Assembly (NCBI RefSeq): GCF_900142075.1
Contig: NZ_FQZO01000003.1
Location: 124,001 to 188,000 of the forward strand
DNA length: 64,000 bases
Source of the DNA: Clostridium amylolyticum
GTDB taxonomy: Bacteria > Bacillota > Clostridia > Clostridiales > Clostridiaceae
Direction of reading: 5' to 3'
In this document: one piece after another, positions 44,517 through 52,297 of the stretch
How the letters are laid out: the number at the start of each line of letters is the position of its first letter
How positions within the stretch are numbered: the first letter of the stretch is position 1
The notes under the pieces: model-generated
Database searches by the model: none
The model's input: the letters and a program-made list of their open reading frames with translations, nothing else
What the model was told of the DNA's origin: nothing
Translations under genes and position numbers: made by a program

Positions 44517-45578
44517 ATGCTTAAAACTGCATTAATTGGGTGTGGAAGAATATCTCCTCTTCATCTAGTATCTATAAAAATGTTAAAAGAAGCAGAACTT
44601 ATAGCGGTATGTGATATAAAAGAGGATAGAGCTTTAAGCACAGCTCTGCAATACAATTGTAAACATTATTTAGATTATAAAGATATGCTTTTAAAGGAAA
44701 GGCCAGAAGTGGTGCATATATGTACCCCTCATTATCTTCATCATGAAATGGCTGTCTTTGCTGCAAAGCTTGGTATTCACGTAATAACGGAAAAACCTAT
44801 GGCCATAAAATATGAGGATGCAGTGGATATGGTGAACTGCTGTAAAGAAAATAATGTGTCTCTCTCTATTATGTTTCAAAATAGATTTAACAAAGCTGTT
44901 AGATTTATAAGAAATGAGATTACTAAGGGTTCTTTAGGTAAACCTTTAGCTGCTAGAGTCATAGTGACTTGGAGTAGAAGTGATGACTATTATGGGAAAA
45001 GTGACTGGAAAGGAACCTGGGAAAAAGAAGGCGGTGGGGTAGTTATAGATCAAGCCATACATTCTTTAGATTTAGTAAGATATATAACTGATAAAAAACC
45101 TCTTTCTGTACAAGCCAACATATTTAACAGAAAACATAAGAAATTTGATATTGAAGATATATCTGAAGGTATTGTAGAGTTTGAAGATAACTTTACCCTA
45201 AGTTTTTACACCATGAACTACTTTACCTGCGATCTTCCTATAGATATTACCATTCACTGTGAAAAAGGCATAGCCAAAATCATTGGAGATGAAGGAGTAA
45301 TTGACTATATAGATGGAAGAAAGACAAGCATTTTACTTCAAGAAGAAGATAAAATTGACTACGGTGGTAATGTGAAAAAATATTGGGGATATTGCCATTA
45401 TACTGAAATAGAAAGCATATACCAAAGTCTACAAAAGAATAATTCTAATGACCCTAAAAAATTTAACGACCTAGTTGAGGTCTCGGGAGAAGACGGACTA
45501 ATCACACAACAAATAATCAATGCTATCTATGAATCTGGCATTAACAGTAAAAAAGTGGAACTCCCCCTGGGGTACTAA
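44517..45578 (+). CDS. Gfo/Idh/MocA-family oxidoreductase 3
   Basis: A 353-residue dehydrogenase with TALIGCGRISPLHLVSI, HVITEKPMAIKYEDAV and GGGVVIDQAIHSLDLVRYIT. TAGGAG at about 44502-44507 points to ATG 44517; the upstream TTG at 44508 touches the ribosome site. The last residues, VELPLGY and the stop, are encoded by a half unit of palindromic element 7 (GTGGAACTCCCCCTGGGG), so the natural C-terminus appears to have been replaced or extended by the repeat. Confidence 0.9.
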   Translation: MLKTALIGCGRISPLHLVSIKMLKEAELIAVCDIKEDRALSTALQYNCKHYLDYKDMLLKERPEVVHICTPHYLHHEMAVFAAKLGIHVITEKPMAIKYEDAVDMVNCCKENNVSLSIMFQNRFNKAVRFIRNEITKGSLGKPLAARVIVTWSRSDDYYGKSDWKGTWEKEGGGVVIDQAIHSLDLVRYITDKKPLSVQANIFNRKHKKFDIEDISEGIVEFEDNFTLSFYTMNYFTCDLPIDITIHCEKGIAKIIGDEGVIDYIDGRKTSILLQEEDKIDYGGNVKKYWGYCHYTEIESIYQSLQKNNSNDPKKFNDLVEVSGEDGLITQQIINAIYESGINSKKVELPLGY

Positions 45579-45639
45579 CAAATAATGGAACTCCCCCTGG
45601 GGTGCTTACAGTTATTGTAAGCACCCCAGGGGCGATTCC
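45555..45639. repeat. Palindromic element 7 (three cores)
   Basis: Cores CCCCTGGGG at 45563 and 45593 and CCCCAGGGG at 45623, each 30 nt apart. TGGAACTCCCCCTGGGG is duplicated at 45556 and 45586. The second and third cores form the usual hairpin with TGCTTACA/TGTAAGCA and loop GTTAT. The first core lies inside the 3' end of oxidoreductase 3. Confidence 0.95.
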
Positions 45640-45665
45640 TAAAAAAAGGTAAAAGGAGATTTGCT

Positions 45666-48600
45666 ATGAGGTATAAAAAATATTTGAGTGTTCTATTATC
45701 CTTTATTATGACTGTATCGCTTATAACCTTTAACATTGATAAAACTCCAGTAAAAGCTGCTGGAGAAAATAATAAGAATGTTGTACATATTATTTTAGAT
45801 GGAATATCTAACAAACTTTATGATGATTTAATTAAGGAAGGATACGATTTTCCTAATATAAATGACCTTATTGTAAACGGTACCAAGATTGAAGACATGA
45901 AAACTACCATTCCTTCATATGGAGGAGCTCAGGCTGCCGTGCTTACTGGAGCTTATCCTGAGGCTAATGAGTTTTTTTACAGGTACTACGATAAGAGTAC
46001 TAATAAGATAATCTCTTCCACAAGTGAAACTTATGCATTAAAAGGTGAAACATATCTAGAAAATATACAACGTAATTATCCTTTGGTTAAGACTATGGCA
46101 TTAGGTATGTCTGTGGCGACTTTAGGAATAGAAGGAAGAGGTGTAAGTGTTTCAGATCCTAATCATAAGCTTATAGAGTATAAGGATAATAAGTCCGTTG
46201 CTAAACGAGGGGACAAGTTAGTAAGTCTTGCTGAAGAAATGGAAGATTTGAAAGTAGCTATTAGAAATGATGAAATGCCAAGATATATTTTATCATATTC
46301 TAATGATATAAAAATGCAGCTTTGGAATGGTGGAGCAAACAATTATGATGCTATAAAAAAGGCTTCTGGAGATAAGCTTAAAGAATTAGATAGTTTAATT
46401 GGGGAGTTAATAGCAGAACTTAAGTCTCAAGGCAAATATGAAGATACGATTATTATACTAAATTCTCTATCTTCTATATATGCAATAGAAAAGAAGATAA
46501 ATGGTGATGTTATGGCTTCCAATATCAGTAACGCTACTGGAGTTACTACTACTTTTGGAACTGTATCATCAGATTCTAAGGTAGTTATAATAAAAAACTA
46601 TGTTATGAAATATGGTCAATTGTACTTTACCAATAAGGCTTCCCAAGAGGATAAAATTAAAGTTTTAGATTATTTAAGAAATAATGAAGCAATGAAGAAT
46701 GAAATTAAAGAAATTATAGACCCTAAAATAGTATCTGCACCCTCTATTTTCGCAGATTATCTGTTAAATCCAAAGGAGGAATACACCTTTTCTCAGGCAG
46801 GTTTAAATACGGTAAGAACAGATAACTTAGAGGATATGAGTCAGTTATGTATATTTTCTGGAAAAGGCATAATTAAAGGTAAGAATGTGCCTCAGTCAAA
46901 TTTAGTTGATATTGTACCTAGTATAGCAGAAATCCTAGGAATAACTAATCCAGCTAATAACGAAGGAAAGAAGCTTGACATATTTGATTTTCAGCCTCCT
47001 ATAGCTAATATATTTCTAGAAGGTTCTAAGAATTCAGAAGGATTGTATACTAGTGAAGTAAAGGTTACTATTAACTCTCAAGATAATAAATATGTTGTTA
47101 CAGAATATGATTTAGGAGAAGGGTTTATAAATTATAAGGAGCCTTTTAAAGTTAATAAAGATTGTACATTAAAGGTTAGGGTTAGCGACCAAGCAGGAAA
47201 TATTAAAGAATATAATGAGGATATTAAATTTGTATCACTTTATAAAAATGTTGATATACAAGGAATTTTTGATGAAACTTTAGGTTATAAACTAACAGAC
47301 AAAACCAGTATTACTGTAAAAGGTGAAATAAATAGTGATCCTAATATAAAGATTACTGTAAATAATGCACCTGTAGCCTTAGATAACTATAATTTTACCC
47401 AGGTGATAAATCTTACTAACGGAAAAAATGTTATTCAAATAGAGGCTGAATTAAATGGACTTGTATCTAAAAAGGAATATATAGTATACAAGGCTAGTGA
47501 ACCAGAGATAACTTCTGTTAAGGAAAGTGAAGTCTTTTCTACTTCATTAGTAAATATTAGTGGAAAAGCATGGCCCAAAGCAAATATGGAAATTATGGGA
47601 AATTATGCTAAAGCAGATGAAGAAGGTAATTTTAACATGGAATATAATCTTAATTCCGGGAAAAATGCTATAGGTATTAAAGCTAGTACTGGAGATATTA
47701 TAAAGGAAAGAAATATAAATTTATATTATTATACTCCAGTGAACATTGATATAGTAAGCCATAGAGATAAGGATGTAGTTAAAACTGAAGCCATAAAACT
47801 TTATGGAAAATTGGATAAGGCGGCTAAGATAAGCATAAATGGAGAAGATACTATGCTTTCAGTAGACAACACCTTTAATAAAGATATAAAACTAAATAAG
47901 GGTATTAACAATATTATTATTGAAGCAGATATTATGGGAGTAAAATCCTCTAAAACGTTAAGAATTGTAAGGGTAGTTCCTGAAGACAAATATGTAGTTT
48001 ATATTAATTGGGATGGATTTGCAAAATATTACTTTGATGAAGCCAGTTCAGAAGGAAAAACTCCTATTCTAGATAGTTTGATAAAGAAAGGAGTGTATTT
48101 TGAAAATGCCTCTACAGGTATACCATCTATAACCAATGCAATGCAGGCAGCTATAGTATCTGGAACCTATTCTCAAGGGACAGGCAACTCATATAGATAC
48201 TATGATAAAGATAAGAATTTAGTGGTCCAATATTCAAGAGAAAACGAAGCTGAAACCATTGCAGAAGCAGCGGTAAGACAAGGCCTTAAGGTGGCATCAG
48301 TACATCAATTTGCGTTGCAGGATAGAGGAACAGCCTTTGGGGATGTGGATAAGGCTTATATACAAGTCCCAGACCCTTCAGATTATTCAGTTAGATTTGA
48401 TGAAGCTATTAAACTTATAAATGGGGAGCCAGTTCAAAGTGGTATATCCTCCATTGAAATTATAGATATTCCAAAATTTATGGCCTTATATATGGATGAT
48501 CTAGATGGTATTGGTCATAATGAAAAAGGCGCTTACGGCAACGAAGTAGCTGGTTCAGAAGTAGAAAGAAAAAATCTCGTAAAGGCAAGACTAGGAGAAA

Positions 48601-49559
48601 TGGACACAAAGCTGGGAGAATTTATTGAAGCCTGTAAGAATAGAGGAATTTATGATAACATGTCCTTTATTTTAACTACAGATCATGGTATGTCTCCTTA
48701 TGGACAACAAGGTGCTAAGGCAGATGAATATTCAAAATCAAAACTTCCAGAGGTTTTGGCTAAGCTTCAATCTATGGGATACAAGCCAGAAGCTCTTTTA
48801 TCAGGCCAAAGTGCAAAGGACGATACAGATTTAGTAGTGGTTTCAGTAGGCTTGCAAGCCCAGTTGACTTTTAGAAATAAGTTTACTGCTGAAGAGGTTG
48901 AAAATATAGTTTCAGCATTTAAAGATGAAGCATATGTGGGCACCATAATGAAAAACCAAGAGATTATAGAGAGAGGTTCCAGAGCAGACTTTGCAGATAT
49001 TATAATTTCTCCAAAACCACCATATAGCTTTAAAACACCTAGGATAGTTGATGGAGTGCCTATTTATAGTGACTATATAGCAAGAGGGCAGCATGATTCT
49101 TTAGATGAAACCTCCCAGCATATATTCTCATTAATGTGGGGTAATGGAATAAAGCAGGGATACAATTATAAAGATAAAATGTATAATATAGATTTTGCAC
49201 CAACTATGGCTAAGCTGCTAAGCATTGATGCTCCTAAAAACTCCACTGGTAAAATATTAGCTCAAGCTTTAGAAGATGACAAAAAACCTGGTGATGGAGA
49301 AGATGGACAAACTTCGGATAATAGTAATGAAAATAATCTTAATGATCCAACTAATCCTAAGGATGAAGCAAGTAAAAACCATCCTGAAAGTAATAATAAG
49401 TTAGATAATGACAAAACCCATGAAAATAACTATGGTAATAAGTTAGCTAAAACTGGTAGCTTTCCAAGTTCTAAGCCTATTATTTTTATTGCAGCCTTAT
49501 TAATATTTGCAGGATTTGTAACATTGTATAGAGAAAAGTCTTTGAAAAAGAATAATTAA
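45666..49559 (+). CDS. Giant wall-anchored protein with two alkaline-phosphatase-superfamily domains
   Basis: A 1297-residue secreted protein. It has a signal peptide (1-31), phosphodiesterase-like domain 1 (about 35-440), beta-sandwich/Ig-like repeats (about 455-770), phosphodiesterase-like domain 2 (about 775-1190), an Asn/Asp/Lys-rich linker, and a sorting tail LAKTGS, hydrophobic helix, KSLKKNN. Domain 2 keeps Asp of YINWDGF, Thr823 (GIPSITNAMQ), DDLDGIGHN, Asp1006-His1007 (TTDHGM) and GQHDSL. Domain 1 reads TIPSYGGAQAAVLTG, with Gly where the nucleophile Thr is expected, and LNSLSSIYAIEK in place of the DHG motif, so it is probably inactive and binding only. Domain 2 resembles the cytoplasmic enzyme at 35016. 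It likely attacks an extracellular phosphodiester substrate at the cell surface. Confidence 0.85.
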   Translation: MRYKKYLSVLLSFIMTVSLITFNIDKTPVKAAGENNKNVVHIILDGISNKLYDDLIKEGYDFPNINDLIVNGTKIEDMKTTIPSYGGAQAAVLTGAYPEANEFFYRYYDKSTNKIISSTSETYALKGETYLENIQRNYPLVKTMALGMSVATLGIEGRGVSVSDPNHKLIEYKDNKSVAKRGDKLVSLAEEMEDLKVAIRNDEMPRYILSYSNDIKMQLWNGGANNYDAIKKASGDKLKELDSLIGELIAELKSQGKYEDTIIILNSLSSIYAIEKKINGDVMASNISNATGVTTTFGTVSSDSKVVIIKNYVMKYGQLYFTNKASQEDKIKVLDYLRNNEAMKNEIKEIIDPKIVSAPSIFADYLLNPKEEYTFSQAGLNTVRTDNLEDMSQLCIFSGKGIIKGKNVPQSNLVDIVPSIAEILGITNPANNEGKKLDIFDFQPPIANIFLEGSKNSEGLYTSEVKVTINSQDNKYVVTEYDLGEGFINYKEPFKVNKDCTLKVRVSDQAGNIKEYNEDIKFVSLYKNVDIQGIFDETLGYKLTDKTSITVKGEINSDPNIKITVNNAPVALDNYNFTQVINLTNGKNVIQIEAELNGLVSKKEYIVYKASEPEITSVKESEVFSTSLVNISGKAWPKANMEIMGNYAKADEEGNFNMEYNLNSGKNAIGIKASTGDIIKERNINLYYYTPVNIDIVSHRDKDVVKTEAIKLYGKLDKAAKISINGEDTMLSVDNTFNKDIKLNKGINNIIIEADIMGVKSSKTLRIVRVVPEDKYVVYINWDGFAKYYFDEASSEGKTPILDSLIKKGVYFENASTGIPSITNAMQAAIVSGTYSQGTGNSYRYYDKDKNLVVQYSRENEAETIAEAAVRQGLKVASVHQFALQDRGTAFGDVDKAYIQVPDPSDYSVRFDEAIKLINGEPVQSGISSIEIIDIPKFMALYMDDLDGIGHNEKGAYGNEVAGSEVERKNLVKARLGEMDTKLGEFIEACKNRGIYDNMSFILTTDHGMSPYGQQGAKADEYSKSKLPEVLAKLQSMGYKPEALLSGQSAKDDTDLVVVSVGLQAQLTFRNKFTAEEVENIVSAFKDEAYVGTIMKNQEIIERGSRADFADIIISPKPPYSFKTPRIVDGVPIYSDYIARGQHDSLDETSQHIFSLMWGNGIKQGYNYKDKMYNIDFAPTMAKLLSIDAPKNSTGKILAQALEDDKKPGDGEDGQTSDNSNENNLNDPTNPKDEASKNHPESNNKLDNDKTHENNYGNKLAKTGSFPSSKPIIFIAALLIFAGFVTLYREKSLKKNN

Positions 49560-49595
49560 ATTTTAAAATTATTAAAAGATGTCTATGGGAAATAT

Positions 49596-49650
49596 TAACA
49601 CTACCCCTGGGGTGCTTCCTTTTTTGTGGAAGCACCCCAGGGGCGGTTAC
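49596..49650. repeat. Palindromic element 8 (left of the HUH transposase)
   Basis: Cores CCCCTGGGG at 49604 and CCCCAGGGG at 49635, 31 nt apart, the only copy off the 30-nt rule because of one extra loop T. Inner TGCTTCC/GGAAGCA. It starts about 37 nt after the wall-anchored protein stop and ends 55 nt before the transposase gene. Confidence 0.95.
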
Positions 49651-49705
49651 ATTTTTTGTAAGTGGGCAATAATCATAATAAAAGATTTTTATGAGGAGTG
49701 ATTAT

Positions 49706-50275
49706 ATGCCTACGAAAAGAAGAGTGTGGTTTCCAGGATGCATGTACCATATTACCGCTAGGGGTAACCACCAGGAGGATATATTTAAATCTATAGCTGA
49801 TTTTAATATGTATCTAAGAATGATGAAAGAATGCTTAAATTATTATGAAGATTGTAGTTATGAGGTAATTAGTTATTGTCTTATGAAAAACCATGTGCAC
49901 ATTTTAGTAAGGGCAGGTAAGAAAGAAATTGGAGGGTTCATAAGACGGCTACATTCCATGTATGCCATGTATTTTAATAGTAAGTATGACTCTACAGGAC
50001 ATTTGTATCAAGGACGATATTACTCCGAGGTTATTATGGATGTAGGTCAGCTTATGGAGGTAAGTAGATATATTCATTTGAATCCTGTAAGAGCAAAGAT
50101 TGTAAAGCTTCCTCAGCAATACAAATTCTCTTCCTATAATATGTATATAGGAAATGAAGAAGAAAATATTGTTGATACATCCATGATATTAGGATACTTC
50201 CCAGAGGAGGAGAAAGCTGAAAAGAAAAAGGAGAGGTATAGATACTTTGTGGAAAAAGCTATGGAGGTATCTTAG
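49706..50275 (+). CDS. REP-associated-type tyrosine transposase (Y1/HUH, IS200-like)
   Basis: A 189-residue single-strand DNA transposase-like protein (Y1_Tnp, PF01797). It has the first strand YHITARGNHQEDIF, the HUH metal motif His63-Val-His65 in MKNHVHILV, and the RAYT-type block GHLYQGRYYSEVI with candidate catalytic Tyr105 or Tyr106, then SRYIHLNPVRAKIV, which marks the REP-associated branch rather than compact IS200 TnpA. GAGGAG before ATG 49706 decides the start over the in-frame ATG 49691. No tnpB lies beside it. Elements 8 and 9 flank it, as REPs flank RAYT genes in other bacteria, so it is the best candidate for the mobiliser of the palindromic family. Confidence 0.88.
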   Translation: MPTKRRVWFPGCMYHITARGNHQEDIFKSIADFNMYLRMMKECLNYYEDCSYEVISYCLMKNHVHILVRAGKKEIGGFIRRLHSMYAMYFNSKYDSTGHLYQGRYYSEVIMDVGQLMEVSRYIHLNPVRAKIVKLPQQYKFSSYNMYIGNEEENIVDTSMILGYFPEEEKAEKKKERYRYFVEKAMEVS

Positions 50276-50307
50276 AGTTTTGTATATTATATAATGGAAT
50301 AAAATGG

Positions 50308-50356
50308 TTCTACCCCTGGGGCACTTACATTTTATGTAGGCGCCCCAGGGGTAGAA
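50308..50356. repeat. Palindromic element 9 (right of the HUH transposase)
   Basis: Cores CCCCTGGGG at 50313 and CCCCAGGGG at 50343, 30 nt apart; inner ACTTACAT/ATGTAGGC with T-rich loop; outer TTCTA/TAGAA. It begins 33 nt after the transposase stop. Confidence 0.95.
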
Positions 50357-50450
50357 AAAATATTAACTAATGATATAATGTTAATATAAAAATAATCAAT
50401 TAAAGTAAATAATTACTACTAAAACTTAAGAATAAACATAGGGGGGAATT

Positions 50451-51131
50451 ATGGAAGAAAAAGATTTTACTGAAAGGGGATTTTATAAGTTTTCTAATTA
50501 TTTATGGTGGTTTTTAATAAGCAATTTTTGTTTTGTTATTACAAATTTACCATTGATAATATTTGTGATTTTATATCCCGCATTTTCTACAGGTATGATA
50601 CAAATTGGACTATCTATAGGACTTTTGTTTACAGCGCCGGCAGCGGCTGCTTTATTTAGCACTATGGGAAAACTTGTTAGGCAAAAGGACATAGATGCTT
50701 TTAAAGATTTTTTTAAGGCATATAAAACTAATTTTATGCAATCTATGTTTATAGGCGCTTTGCAAGTGCTAATCTTGAATGTACTTTATATTGATACTAT
50801 TTATTTTAGAAATAGCTCCTTATCCTTACTATCATATATATTTTATTTTTTGTTTATATATATCATAGCCTTAAGTACATTTATATTTCCGATACTTTCA
50901 AGATTTTATCTTAAAACCAAAGATATATTTATACTTTCAGTTATGTACTCTATAAAGAAGATATTCTTTACGGTGGCTAATTTGCTAATAATGATTGTGG
51001 TAGGAGCCTTGATAATTAATGTTTCTTCAGTAATCGTATTCTTTGTTTTTTCTGTTAGTGCGTTTATTATGATGCTGTGGCAGAATAAAGTTCTAGAGGA
51101 TATTGAGGAAAAACTAAAAAAAGAAGAATAA
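50451..51131 (+). CDS. DUF624 (YesL-family) membrane protein
   Basis: A 226-residue protein with about five transmembrane helices and the family pattern of a first helix LWWFLISNFCFVITNLPLII, then TAPAAAALFSTMGKLVR and FFKAYKTNFMQS. YesL proteins are widespread beside CUT1 importers and YesM/YesN pairs in glycan loci, but their function is not established. GGGGGGAATT precedes the ATG. It probably belongs to the glycan locus that continues to the right. Confidence 0.88.
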   Translation: MEEKDFTERGFYKFSNYLWWFLISNFCFVITNLPLIIFVILYPAFSTGMIQIGLSIGLLFTAPAAAALFSTMGKLVRQKDIDAFKDFFKAYKTNFMQSMFIGALQVLILNVLYIDTIYFRNSSLSLLSYIFYFLFIYIIALSTFIFPILSRFYLKTKDIFILSVMYSIKKIFFTVANLLIMIVVGALIINVSSVIVFFVFSVSAFIMMLWQNKVLEDIEEKLKKEE

Positions 51132-51187
51132 TGACTTAATTACTATAAACATATATAATAACACTACCTATAAGGAGAAAATGATTT

Positions 51188-52000
51188 ATGCGGAAATCTG
51201 TCTCTCATGGAGAACGCAATAATCCTAGTGTAAAGCTAAAAGAAAACAACTTAGGTGAATACTATATAAAAGGCAATAATATTAATTTAGAAGAAGAATT
51301 GGTTAAGGATTTACATAAAGAATGTGAAAAAGATAATAGAGAAGCTAAAATAGTTGCTTTTGGTGATAGCCTTACTTTTGGGTATGGAATTACCAGGGAA
51401 GAAGATAAGTGGACAAATATATTGTCTAAGGAGCTAGGGTGTGAAGTAATAAATGCTGGAGTTTGCGGAAATACTTCCTCTCAAGGACTAGAAAGAATTT
51501 ATAATGATGTATTAATCCATAAACCAGATTACGTAATTATTAATTTTGGCATGAATGATCATTTTATGGTTAATAGAAATGATGCTAGAGTTTCCTTAGA
51601 AGGATATAGAAATAACATTCTCAACATCATTAGGTTGGTAAGAGAACAAGGTGCATCTCCTATACTTGTAATACCTCATAGGTTCATAGAAGGATGTGCT
51701 GGTAATGGAAATATGGGTGAGGGTGCTAGTTACTACTATGGAAGACATCCAGAAAAATGGTATAGAAACGTAGGGGGAGCTCTTAACCAACTAGATAATT
51801 ACTGTGAGGTACTTAGAGATTTGGCAAGTGAGCTAAAGATTCCAGTAATAGATATTCATGAAAAAAGTAAAAATCTAGATCTTTCTTCTATTTTGATCAC
51901 CTTAGAAAATTCCTCAGAAGAAGATGGTGTCCACTTAAACGAAAAGGGAGCAAGATTTTATGGGGATATGTTAAAGGAATTTTTTCATAATGTACTTTAA
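51188..52000 (+). CDS. SGNH-hydrolase (GDSL esterase) family protein
   Basis: A 270-residue esterase-like protein without signal peptide. The SGNH blocks are visible: VAFGDSLTFGYGI (Ser nucleophile), INAGVCGNTSSQG (block II Gly), FGMNDHF (block III Asn) and EDGVHLNEKGARFYG (block V Asp and His). An N-terminal extension of about 50 charged residues precedes the domain. In glycan loci such enzymes remove O-acetyl groups from sugars, which fits but is not proven. A canonical AAGGAGAAA lies before the ATG. Confidence 0.9.
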   Translation: MRKSVSHGERNNPSVKLKENNLGEYYIKGNNINLEEELVKDLHKECEKDNREAKIVAFGDSLTFGYGITREEDKWTNILSKELGCEVINAGVCGNTSSQGLERIYNDVLIHKPDYVIINFGMNDHFMVNRNDARVSLEGYRNNILNIIRLVREQGASPILVIPHRFIEGCAGNGNMGEGASYYYGRHPEKWYRNVGGALNQLDNYCEVLRDLASELKIPVIDIHEKSKNLDLSSILITLENSSEEDGVHLNEKGARFYGDMLKEFFHNVL

Positions 52001-52029
52001 TACAATAGAATTATTTTGAAGTTGTGGCA

Positions 52030-52165
52030 TTATTTATCCGATAGTTAACTGTTCCTAATCCTCCACTTCTTCAAGTGATGGGATAATGAGCGCTAAGCTT
52101 CAGCTGGAGAGTATATTCCTTTTAAGTAAGTCCATATGAAGCTAGTAATCACTTGATGTACAAGC
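52030..52165 (+). repeat. IS605 right-end-like structured repeat copy C
   Basis: The most complete copy: CCGATAGTTAACTGTTCCTA, then CCACTTCTTCAAGTGATGGG hairpin, GCGCTAA, then GCTTCAGCTGGA / TCCATATGAAGC hairpin around ATTCCTTTTAAGTAAG, and the tail AGTAATCACTTGATG. Same block order as copies A and B. No transposase frame remains next to it. Confidence 0.6.
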
Positions 52166-52216
52166 ACTCCTTTATTAAGATTTAAACTAGAACAATGATA
52201 TGTTTACCAATAAATA

Positions 52217-52267
52217 TTACCGCCCCTGGGGTGATTCCATAAAAAGGAATCACCCCAGAGGCGGTAA
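52217..52267. repeat. Palindromic element 10
   Basis: Cores CCCCTGGGG at 52223 and CCCCAGAGG at 52253, 30 nt apart; the second core has one substitution. Inner GATTCC/GGAATC with ATAAAA loop, outer TTACCG/CGGTAA. It lies 31 nt beyond the stop of the minus-strand FAD oxidoreductase. Confidence 0.93.
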
Positions 52268-52297
52268 CATTTATTTACATTTAATTTAATTATACTT

